From a virus: 22,284 nt of DNA. The position numbers were made by a program, and so were the translations under genes. Location of the stretch: the IMG/VR virus record IMGVR_UViG_3300023170_000198, positions 1 to 22,284 of that record, one strand, 5' to 3'. Each line of letters begins with the position of its first letter. Position 1 is the stretch's first letter. The notes below the pieces were generated by a model, which was not told where the DNA came from, did no database searches, and saw only the letters and a program-made list of their open reading frames with translations. Shown piece by piece: positions 16,086 to 22,284 of this stretch.

Positions 16086-17741
16086 TTATATTTTAATAAT
16101 CGCTATGTTTGCACCAACTTCTGGTGGTTCAATAAATCGTATTCTATCACCACTGACAGGCCTGTACGCACCAACTTCTATACCACCTACTGCAACTGTT
16201 GATTCTTTGCCGTTTATAAAGACTCTTAGTTTTCCTGAACCTGGTGGAATGATGTAAGTATCTGTAACACCATCACCAGTATAGTTCGCAACACTGGTGT
16301 TTTTTTCTCTTTCTTTTATTTCGTCTAATTCACCTTCTCTGAGATTTCTGATTTGACCTGTGGTCTTGTCTCTAACTTGTAGATATTCCTGAATAGAACC
16401 TGCAGTTGATGTTCTAAGAACTGAAACACCTGAGAACAAATCTGCTTGATCTACTGTTACATACCCAGCAGCTGCTAAACCTGCTGTTTTGAGACTTAGA
16501 TTTCCTGGTACTTCAAACGGAAAACCAATAAGTTTTAGAATATCACAAAATGTAATTGTCAGGAAGTCAAATATTGCTCCTAGTCCTATTGCATCTAAAA
16601 ACTTTTTGACAATTTTAGCCCAATCAAAAACCAGTTTCTTTTTCCAATTTATTTTCAAATCTCTAAATGCTTCGATATATGCTTGTATGACATCATCACA
16701 GTTTTTTACTGTACTGTCAATTTTGCCACCTAATAAATCTAAAACATTGAAACCTAGAAGACTGAGATTCTCTAAGCTCATACAGACTTCTTCTCTGTAA
16801 TTATTGAGTTCTGTTAGAAGTTTTTTTCTAGCTTGTTCACTAAGAGTATCTTTCTTCAAGTCTTCGCGTATTTCATTTATTTTTGTTTTTAGTTTTCCAA
16901 TTGCTTCTTCGATCCATGCTTCTACATCAAAGGTAAATAATGAACCTAGATTTGGAAGACCCAATAAATCCCATATCTCATCAAATAAAGATATCAGTTT
17001 TTGAAACAACTTGAAAATACCATTTGTTATCCAATCATGTATTTCTGATTTGATATAACTCCAAATAGCTTGACATCTTTTTTTAGGATCATTGACACCA
17101 AATGTACCATCATAAGTTTTGTATGCCTCTGGCATCTGATCATAAAAGAAATCGATTTTTTCACATATCTGAAGTTTGATTCTGTCTTGTTCTTCTTTTG
17201 TAAGCACTCTAAGAACATCTATCTCAATGCCTAGAATATTGACCTTGAAACTAAAACTTGTTATCTTGCTAATAAGTTCTGCAACCTTTGTCGGAATATA
17301 CAGATGCATTTCTTGTATGAGTTCTGTAATTGCCTCTCTCGCCTCTGCTTGCCAATCTCTACTTTGAAAATCCATGGAGAGTTTATTGATTTCGTCTAAT
17401 ATTTTTTGCCTTTCTTCTCCAAAAGAGTTTTGCAACTCTTCAATTTTTTCTTCCATTTTCTTTCGTATCTCTTCTGTAACAAGCCCTTTGTTCCAGTAAG
17501 GTGATAAAATATCTGCTATCTCATCTTTCCATTTTTCTATTTCTGTAATTACTTCCTCTATTTCTTTTATTGCATCCTCAGTCAATTCATCTCTCTGTTC
17601 TGCAATGTATGCTCTGAGTTTCGAAGGCAATTGACCAATTTTTGTTAGAGTATTTGTTAGATCAGCTGGCGTAGGAAAGTTGAATATGTCGCCATCAGGA
17701 CATGGTATTTCAGTTGGTATTTTTGGTAGGGTTAGTGCCAT
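16086..17741 (-). CDS. Coiled-coil virion protein of unknown role between gp5 and gp25
   Basis: This is a 551-residue protein I do not recognise as a T4 gene product. The N-terminus (LTLPKIPTEIPCPDGDIFNF) is followed by long charged helices at about residues 40-125 (IEEVITEIEKWKDEIADIL, IRKKMEEKIEELQNSFGEER) and again near 270-330 (KLKTKINEIREDLKKDTLSE), likely coiled coils. A more hydrophobic stretch lies near 390-440 (IGLGAIFDFLTITFCDILKL). Residues 481-551 are a separate beta module (SVANYTGDGVTDTYIIPPG, RVFINGKEST, EVGANIAIIKI) of the kind that recurs in three other proteins here. The start is one base after the gp5 stop. Its place next to hub and needle suggests a hub-associated protein, perhaps in contact with the needle or tape measure; this is inference. 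Residue similarity to T4 gp26, gp28, gp29 or gp51 was not apparent to me. Confidence 0.85.
   Translation of the reverse strand: MALTLPKIPTEIPCPDGDIFNFPTPADLTNTLTKIGQLPSKLRAYIAEQRDELTEDAIKEIEEVITEIEKWKDEIADILSPYWNKGLVTEEIRKKMEEKIEELQNSFGEERQKILDEINKLSMDFQSRDWQAEAREAITELIQEMHLYIPTKVAELISKITSFSFKVNILGIEIDVLRVLTKEEQDRIKLQICEKIDFFYDQMPEAYKTYDGTFGVNDPKKRCQAIWSYIKSEIHDWITNGIFKLFQKLISLFDEIWDLLGLPNLGSLFTFDVEAWIEEAIGKLKTKINEIREDLKKDTLSEQARKKLLTELNNYREEVCMSLENLSLLGFNVLDLLGGKIDSTVKNCDDVIQAYIEAFRDLKINWKKKLVFDWAKIVKKFLDAIGLGAIFDFLTITFCDILKLIGFPFEVPGNLSLKTAGLAAAGYVTVDQADLFSGVSVLRTSTAGSIQEYLQVRDKTTGQIRNLREGELDEIKEREKNTSVANYTGDGVTDTYIIPPGSGKLRVFINGKESTVAVGGIEVGAYRPVSGDRIRFIEPPEVGANIAIIKI
16274..16306 (+). terminator. 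Possible plus-strand intrinsic terminator inside a minus-strand gene
   Basis: On the plus strand CACCAGT (16274-16280) pairs perfectly with ACTGGTG (16293-16299), with a 12-base loop, followed directly by seven T (16300-16306). This has the form of an intrinsic terminator but lies antisense within the 551-residue gene, exactly where its C-terminal beta module begins. It may be a chance product of the codons (KNTSVANYTG), or it may stop antisense transcripts. Confidence 0.35.
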
Positions 17742-17742
17742 T

Positions 17743-18750
17743 TTAGCCGATTGTTGGAGCAGTGTTCAAGTTGATTGTTGGGGCAATAATAGATAGGTCT
17801 TTTCCTGAAACAATATCAGTCTTACCTGAAACTTCTATATCAGCATTGCCTTTGACAATGACTCTTACATTGCCACAAACGGTAACTTCTTTTTTGCCAC
17901 ACACAACCTCATAATCATCATTTACAACTCTAGTAACACGATTTCCTTCAGGTGTTATTTCTCTGAAAGTTCCTGTTCTATGATATTCTAATATTCTTTC
18001 TTTGTCTCTTGTATCATCATACTCTATCAAGTGACCTGATTCAGTCAATAATGATTTATTGTAAGGATATTGTGGGTCTGCCTTTGTATCAGGTATGTGA
18101 CTACCGTTTAGAAATTTATATTTCGCTTCACCCTTAGCAAATACTGAGATATCAGATTGATTATAGTAACCTGCTAAAGGATAGTAAGGAAGATCATCTT
18201 CAGTAATGTCTGGATTTTTGTATTTTGAACCTTTGCCATCATAATTTATTTCCAGTGCTTCAGGTATTAGTGGTGAACCTTCGATTGATGCTATTAGACC
18301 ATCCATTCTTCTGCTATGTGCTACAGACTTCACGCCGTCTACTGTGCCGTCATAATCAGCATACTTCAATCTTCTTGGATCATTGAAACCTCTGTCTACA
18401 CTTCTAAGATCAATATTACCTGTCGTTGAACCACCAAAAAGATTTGTATCAGCTACAGGTATTTCTTTTGGCAAATTATGACCAGCTGTCGATCCAATAA
18501 CCACAGGATCTTGATAGTTATCATCTCTAAAAATTACAGCTACTGTTGAACCCTCAACAAGACCATGTTGTATACCAAAACCAGATAAAGCTGCTGTTGT
18601 TGTAGGAAGAATGACTTGAGACCATGGCAAATCTGCAGTTGCTATTTTATCTTTTCTTGCTGTATGCAATTGGTGTACTCTAACTCTGACTCTTCCTAAT
18701 TTTTGAGGATCATTTCTGTCTTCAACTACACCATAAAATATCTCTATCAT
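17743..18750 (-). CDS. 5: Baseplate hub and needle protein gp5, without lysozyme domain
   Basis: This 335-residue protein is the gp5/VgrG-like spike that punctures the outer membrane. Residues 1-95 are the OB-fold (IEIFYGVVEDRNDPQKLGRV, PWSQVILPTT, EGSTVAVIFRDDNYQDPVVI) that sits on the gp27-type trimer. Residues about 235-335 are the needle: TESGHLIEYDDTRDKERI, YHRTGTFREITPEGN, then VxGxxxxx octads at about 282-313 (VCGKKEVT, VCGNVRVI, VKGNADIE, VSGKTDI), the triple-stranded beta-helix repeat. T4 gp5 is 575 residues with a lysozyme in the middle; here the middle (96-234) has no lysozyme E-D-T triad context and is too short for that domain. Start: GGAGGGA at 18764-18758. The ATG overlaps the preceding stop (ATGA). 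No separate tip protein (PAAR) is seen in the window. Confidence 0.93.
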   Translation of the reverse strand: MIEIFYGVVEDRNDPQKLGRVRVRVHQLHTARKDKIATADLPWSQVILPTTTAALSGFGIQHGLVEGSTVAVIFRDDNYQDPVVIGSTAGHNLPKEIPVADTNLFGGSTTGNIDLRSVDRGFNDPRRLKYADYDGTVDGVKSVAHSRRMDGLIASIEGSPLIPEALEINYDGKGSKYKNPDITEDDLPYYPLAGYYNQSDISVFAKGEAKYKFLNGSHIPDTKADPQYPYNKSLLTESGHLIEYDDTRDKERILEYHRTGTFREITPEGNRVTRVVNDDYEVVCGKKEVTVCGNVRVIVKGNADIEVSGKTDIVSGKDLSIIAPTINLNTAPTIG

Positions 18751-20207
18751 CTATAAATCCCTCCAGTTGTTGCTTTAGATAAAGGATTAGTATCAGCAAT
18801 ATTCTTAGCAAAACTTTCTTTCACACACTCAAAGTGTAGTTCGCCTGTTCCAGTTTGTGTATTACCAAATACATTCAATGATGTGATGAGATATCTATCG
18901 TCATTCACTTCATCTTCAATAACTTTACCTTTTTGCAATTCTGGTACAGGCAATTTTAGTTGTACAATAGTACCTACCGATAAATCTGTTCTAAGTGGTA
19001 TAATGACTTTTGTCACATGTTGTCTCAATATAGACATCAATGACATTCTCTCCAACATCGCAGTGTTGTTTGCATCAATGCCATTGAAACTAGCTTGTTC
19101 ACCTACACCAGTGTTATCAAAAATATGGTTAGCATTGAATCCTCTGTGTGTACTCGCTAAAAAACTTTTGTTCAATGCTAAATCCTGGTCAATAGCTGCG
19201 CGCACTGTTGGTGATTTTGAATTTTCCGTTGTGTCGTCTGGTGATAAAATACTTTCAGGATCGTCTAAGTGAATAAGAGGATAACCTGATACATGTCCCT
19301 CATTGCCTTTGAACATTTTGCCTAGATCATATACATTTACATAGGTGTTTTTCAGCAATGGGTCATACACTTGTATATTCGATGAATAAGCACCTGTTGC
19401 CAATCCTTCAAGTGTATCAAACTGCCTAGGTCTTGTAAAAGATTTTATAACACTATTGACACCACCTTGAGTATTTGCACCAATAAGTGTAACATCATTA
19501 TATTCTCTTGGTATATAACTAAACGATATTGGAAATTCATCTTGTGTCATTCTGTAAAATGACTTGAATCTAAAACCACCATTTAGAACTTGATAGAAAA
19601 ACATACTTCTTGAAAAGGTGCCTTCTTCTACCTGCAAGTCAGCATTTCTAGTACATACTTTTATAAACTCTTGTAGAGATAGATTAGGACATATAAATTG
19701 ATTTCTGTCGTTCTGTGTTGGTTCCCAATGATCAAATTCTGATACTTTGAAAGGTCCATTGTCTATTAGACCTTTCTGTAATATATTACTCCATGTTCCT
19801 CTAAAAACTTGACTCAATCTGGTCGACTTGGTGTAAAAAACTCTTGGTTCACAAAACTGTATTCTATAGTTTTGTTCGATCATGTTTTTGGGGTTTCTGG
19901 TCACATCTGTTACACTGTAAACTCTAAATGTTTTATCAATAGAGAAACTTTCTTTTGCAACTTGACCTTGATTGTCGAGTTGACTTATTGATATACGAAT
20001 GTTTTCTTGACCAGTAAGTCTATAGTTTTTTAGAACATTGATACCATCATTTATTATGACTTCTCCACTGCAGAAGTGCTCGTGTATAGATTCATGGAGT
20101 TTGAAGTCTACTGCTATTCGTGATAGGTCTATAGATTCACCAAACTGATTTACAAGGGTGAACGAATTTATCTTAAATTCACCACCTCTAGCTACTTTAT
20201 TTCTCAT
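18747..20207 (-). CDS. 27: Baseplate hub protein, gp27-like
   Basis: This is a 486-residue protein (T4 gp27 is 391). gp27 forms the trimeric ring that links the sixfold tail tube to the threefold gp5 spike. The N-terminal part (FKLHESIHEHFCSGEVIIND, GINVLKNYRLTGQENIRISI, within residues 35-75) has the form of a hub-domain barrel in gp27 and gpD-type proteins. A second barrel-like part lies near residues 107-220 (YRIQFCEPRVFYTKSTRLSQ, FICPNLSLQEFIKVCTRNAD). The C-terminus (VIIPLRTDLSVGTIVQLKLP, DDRYLITSLNVFG) is typical of hub proteins that end in a beta barrel. It overlaps gp53 and gp5 by 4 bases each (ATGA both times). Direct overlap with gene 5 supports the hub assignment; motif evidence alone would be weaker. 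Confidence 0.8.
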   Translation of the reverse strand: MRNKVARGGEFKINSFTLVNQFGESIDLSRIAVDFKLHESIHEHFCSGEVIINDGINVLKNYRLTGQENIRISISQLDNQGQVAKESFSIDKTFRVYSVTDVTRNPKNMIEQNYRIQFCEPRVFYTKSTRLSQVFRGTWSNILQKGLIDNGPFKVSEFDHWEPTQNDRNQFICPNLSLQEFIKVCTRNADLQVEEGTFSRSMFFYQVLNGGFRFKSFYRMTQDEFPISFSYIPREYNDVTLIGANTQGGVNSVIKSFTRPRQFDTLEGLATGAYSSNIQVYDPLLKNTYVNVYDLGKMFKGNEGHVSGYPLIHLDDPESILSPDDTTENSKSPTVRAAIDQDLALNKSFLASTHRGFNANHIFDNTGVGEQASFNGIDANNTAMLERMSLMSILRQHVTKVIIPLRTDLSVGTIVQLKLPVPELQKGKVIEDEVNDDRYLITSLNVFGNTQTGTGELHFECVKESFAKNIADTNPLSKATTGGIYR

Positions 20208-21148
20208 GATAACATTATTTTTTCAAATTCTCTTACTACACTATCAGCGAGTCTAGGTTCTATAACTTTGATTCTCCTTTTTTCTTCATTATGTTCAAGT
20301 TCATGTTCATAGAATGACACAGCAGTAAATCCATCACCGTTTGTATTTCGTTTTATACCATCGCTATTTACATAATGAAGAACACCATCTCGCATTTCTA
20401 TAACAGATTGTATTTCCATACTATGAAGACTTTTCAATCCAGTTATAAACTCACCTGAAGAAAAACCATCTTCAAGTACTGCTATTCTTTTGTGTGTTGG
20501 ATCTACTTGAATTATAAATGATTCTCTTATATCTAAAACATCTAATACATCACCTGCTTGCATCTGATCAGCTGCATCATTTCCAGGTATAAAATTAACT
20601 GAAGAATATTTTCCACCTGTGAGCCCACCAACTGAGTAATTTTCGTTTTGAACCTGTTTCACTCCATTTCTGTAAACAACAAATGTCTCATCATAACTGA
20701 GAGTGAACCCATTATCGTCTGTACCAGAGAATAATGTTTGATTAGCATTAGCAGTAAAAGAATATTTTTTAGCCAACTGCTCACCAACCAAAAACTTACT
20801 TGTTGAATTGCATATGTCTGTTGTATTTTCTGCTATATAATATTTGCCTGGATATTTCTCATCGATGAAAGTAAAGAATTCAGATGAACTCTTGTACCAG
20901 TTATTATGGTTGTCAAAGTCATTGACTAAAAAGAATAACCAGTATAAATCAGGATCACCATACAATCTTGTAGCTAAAGTATCTGGTCTGTCACCTTCTT
21001 GTATTTCTGCATATGTATAATTTACAATTGTATCTAATGCTTCTCTCTCAATCTTTGCTTTCTTAAAGAAATCTTTTACAAAAATTGTTTTACCGTCAGG
21101 TAATGTATATGTGATTTCAGAAAAGTTTTCAAAAAATTTACTTGCCAT
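20204..21148 (-). CDS. 53: Baseplate wedge protein gp53 with inserted beta module
   Basis: This 314-residue protein is a gp53 counterpart (T4 gp53 is 196 residues). gp53 clamps neighbouring wedges together and has a LysM-like fold. Residues 7-110 are the conserved part: NFSEITYTLPDGK, DFFKKAKI, YAEIQEGDRPDTLATRLYGD, DLYWLFFLVNDF, then HNNWYKSSSEFFTFIDEKYP. The conserved C-terminus is EKRRIKVIEPRLADSVVREF at 289-308. Between them residues 129-207 hold a beta-sandwich-like module (YSFTANANQTLFSGTDDNG, VVYRNGVKQV, GDVLDVLDI) that explains most of the extra length and recurs in other proteins of this cluster. GAGGGA at 21162-21157 is the ribosome binding site. The start overlaps the gp48-like gene by 11 bases and the end overlaps the hub gene by 4. 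Confidence 0.92.
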   Translation of the reverse strand: MASKFFENFSEITYTLPDGKTIFVKDFFKKAKIEREALDTIVNYTYAEIQEGDRPDTLATRLYGDPDLYWLFFLVNDFDNHNNWYKSSSEFFTFIDEKYPGKYYIAENTTDICNSTSKFLVGEQLAKKYSFTANANQTLFSGTDDNGFTLSYDETFVVYRNGVKQVQNENYSVGGLTGGKYSSVNFIPGNDAADQMQAGDVLDVLDIRESFIIQVDPTHKRIAVLEDGFSSGEFITGLKSLHSMEIQSVIEMRDGVLHYVNSDGIKRNTNGDGFTAVSFYEHELEHNEEKRRIKVIEPRLADSVVREFEKIMLS

Positions 21149-22226
21149 AAGATTTTTCCCTCATTACTTTAGGTGCAACATTTTTCATGTAGCTTTGATA
21201 TGTCAATAATTCTTTTTCTTGAAACTCTAAAGTTAGAGTTGTGAATAATGGTGTTCCGTCATCGTAATAACCAAATTCGGAACCACTATGTTTTATAGTA
21301 CAACCTGTCAAGAAGCATGGCAAAAATCCCTCAATGTTTTTAGCTATTGGTCCTCGCCATTCTAATTTAAATTGATGTGGGTATCTAAAGAAAGGTTGTG
21401 CTGTATCTTCCTCTAGGTGTTTACCAGCTACATCTTTACCACCCCTAAAGATTGAGTTATAAGTAGAAGGCAACATAGTTTGTCTAAACACATGACAAAT
21501 TTCTCTCACTTCGTCTGATTCTCTTTTATTTTTTGGAAAAAATGTAAATGTAAAACTATGAGTTCTAAACTCTATACCTTCTAGTATCATCTCTTCCATT
21601 GGATTTCTAGCACGACCATATTTGAAATTAGCATATCCACCAGTCAACATGTCAATAACTTTATCACTTATAACACTAGCAGCTGTTTCTGCTGATTTCA
21701 TAGCACCTGCACCATCTAAAGATGTTAAATTTCGTAAAAGTTGATCTGTCACTCTAACACCTGGTCCAAATCCTTTTTTTGTATAAGATACTGTTCCGCC
21801 TGAAACAATAGAATCATCTGGTATATACAATTGTATGTCGTAACCTACAGTACTTGTTTGTAAACCTTTAGTTTTATCAGGATCTTCACCTAAATCTTTA
21901 TCTATACCCTTTGTGTCAAAGTTTTCTATTATAAAACCAATCGAGTTGTTGATAGGCTCAGAAAGTGGATAAGTTAGTTGTTTATCTTCAGTACTTGGTT
22001 TTCTTTTTCCGTAAGCTTTTGCAGGATCAGAAGCAGATAACTGATTCTTTAGATTCTTACTTCTATTTTGTAGATTTTTTCTTGCGTTGTCGTACTGTTC
22101 TTGTAAAAGATCACTGCTAATAATTCCTTCATAGTTGATACTTTTTAGTTTTGCTAGAGTACCTTTGAAAGAGTTTATAGCTGATTTGGCTTTTCTGAAT
22201 TCTTTAATTAGACTACTGAGACCCAT
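21138..22226 (-). CDS. 48: Baseplate tail-tube cap protein, gp48-like
   Basis: This 362-residue protein is close to T4 gp48 (364 residues), which with gp54 sits on the hub and starts tail-tube growth. The N-terminal 65 residues are helical and basic. The key stretch is residues 208-253: NPMEEMILEGIEFRTHSFTF, then TFFPKNKRESDEVREICHVF and RQTMLP, the tube-like fold core. The C-terminal part (FKLEWRG, LPCFLTGCTIKHSGSEFGYY, DGTPLFTTLTLEFQEKELLT) is also typical. Because gp48, gp54 and the tube protein share a fold, gp54 is the alternative; length and the neighbouring gene 53 favour gp48. AAGGG at 22238-22234 is a good ribosome binding site, 7 bases before the ATG. No second gp54-type gene lies in the window. 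Confidence 0.88.
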   Translation of the reverse strand: MGLSSLIKEFRKAKSAINSFKGTLAKLKSINYEGIISSDLLQEQYDNARKNLQNRSKNLKNQLSASDPAKAYGKRKPSTEDKQLTYPLSEPINNSIGFIIENFDTKGIDKDLGEDPDKTKGLQTSTVGYDIQLYIPDDSIVSGGTVSYTKKGFGPGVRVTDQLLRNLTSLDGAGAMKSAETAASVISDKVIDMLTGGYANFKYGRARNPMEEMILEGIEFRTHSFTFTFFPKNKRESDEVREICHVFRQTMLPSTYNSIFRGGKDVAGKHLEEDTAQPFFRYPHQFKLEWRGPIAKNIEGFLPCFLTGCTIKHSGSEFGYYDDGTPLFTTLTLEFQEKELLTYQSYMKNVAPKVMREKSYGK

Positions 22227-22233
22227 ATAAATA
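22226..22233 (+). promoter_or_regulatory. Plus-strand T4-type late promoter box for the divergent gene
   Basis: This is an exact TATAAATA on the plus strand. Its first base pairs with the A of the gp48-like start codon. It lies 24 bases before the ATG at 22258 and would give a leader of about 18 bases, so it fits a promoter for the divergent gene. Confidence 0.6.
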
Positions 22234-22252
22234 CCCTTAAAGTGTTTATTGT

Positions 22253-22260
22253 TATTTATG
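22253..22260 (-). promoter_or_regulatory. Minus-strand late promoter variant for the gp48-like gene
   Basis: CATAAATA on the minus strand differs from the T4 late consensus at the first base. It lies 26 bases upstream of the gp48-like ATG and gives a leader that includes AAGGG. Its first base is the complement of the G of the divergent ATG. It is the only candidate promoter I see for the whole hub-to-gp25 run. Confidence 0.5.
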
Positions 22261-22284
22261 CCTAAAAAATCATATAGTGGTAAG
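22258..22284 (+). CDS. Start of a divergent plus-strand gene, partial (possibly gp4-like)
   Basis: Nine codons are visible from the ATG at 22258: MPKKSYSGK, open to the window edge. The gene is supported by a well-placed plus-strand TATAAATA at 22226-22233 and by the divergent gap of 31 bases; no strong ribosome binding site is seen. In T4, gene 4 (head completion) lies next to gene 53, and gp4-type proteins begin with a basic segment rich in Y, K and G. On that basis gp4 is a guess, not an identification: nine residues cannot prove a family. Confidence 0.45.

Noticed and set aside
16489-16800. 103-residue plus-strand open frame
   Set aside because: It is antisense to the helical part of the 551-residue gene, with basic low-complexity content and no support.
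18025-18462. Lysozyme domain in the middle of gp5
   Set aside because: The segment between OB-fold and needle (residues 96-234) is shorter than the T4 lysozyme domain and shows no lysozyme-like motif.
1-22284. Defence system, mobile element, tRNA or metabolic gene in the window
   Set aside because: Both strands are accounted for by structural genes with gaps of 72 bases or less. I saw no transposase, integrase, tRNA-like fold or enzyme motif.

Overview
This window is a block of late virion-structure genes from a T4-like tailed phage (myovirus). The DNA is AT-rich and the genes are packed almost without gaps. The baseplate genes, the DUF4815-type giant protein, the YIAN-repeat protein and the small N-terminal motifs (KISALTA, YVKVDGH) are what I associate with marine T4-like phages of cyanobacteria and SAR11-type bacteria. 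The exact host cannot be read from the sequence.

Layout: all but one of the genes lie on the minus strand, so they are read from the right end leftwards. From 22226 down they are a tail-tube cap protein (gp48-like), baseplate wedge gp53 with an inserted beta domain, a hub protein in the gp27 position, the needle protein gp5 without a lysozyme domain, an unrecognised 551-residue coiled-coil protein, gp25, gp6, a small 157-residue structural protein, a 1145-residue gp7 counterpart, gp8, a 2207-residue DUF4815-type giant, a 70-residue coiled-coil protein, a 354-residue fibre-like protein, and a YIAN-repeat protein that runs off the left edge. At the right edge a plus-strand gene begins divergently at 22258. 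Genes overlap by 1 to 11 bases or are separated by at most 72 bases, so no stretch longer than 300 bases lacks a gene.

How they work together: gp5 and the gp27-like protein form the central hub and needle. gp48 caps the hub and starts the tail tube. gp53, gp25, gp6, gp7-like and gp8 form the six wedges around it. The giant, fibre-like and repeat proteins probably form the periphery that meets the host. T4-type late promoters (TATAAATA) lie exactly at gene boundaries: before gp25, twice before gp8, and in a back-to-back pair between gp48 and the divergent plus-strand gene.

I found no defence system, mobile element, tRNA or CRISPR array. The most interesting structure is modular: at least three short beta-rich modules recur across otherwise unrelated baseplate proteins, and the gp53, gp7 and gp8 counterparts have grown by taking up such modules.
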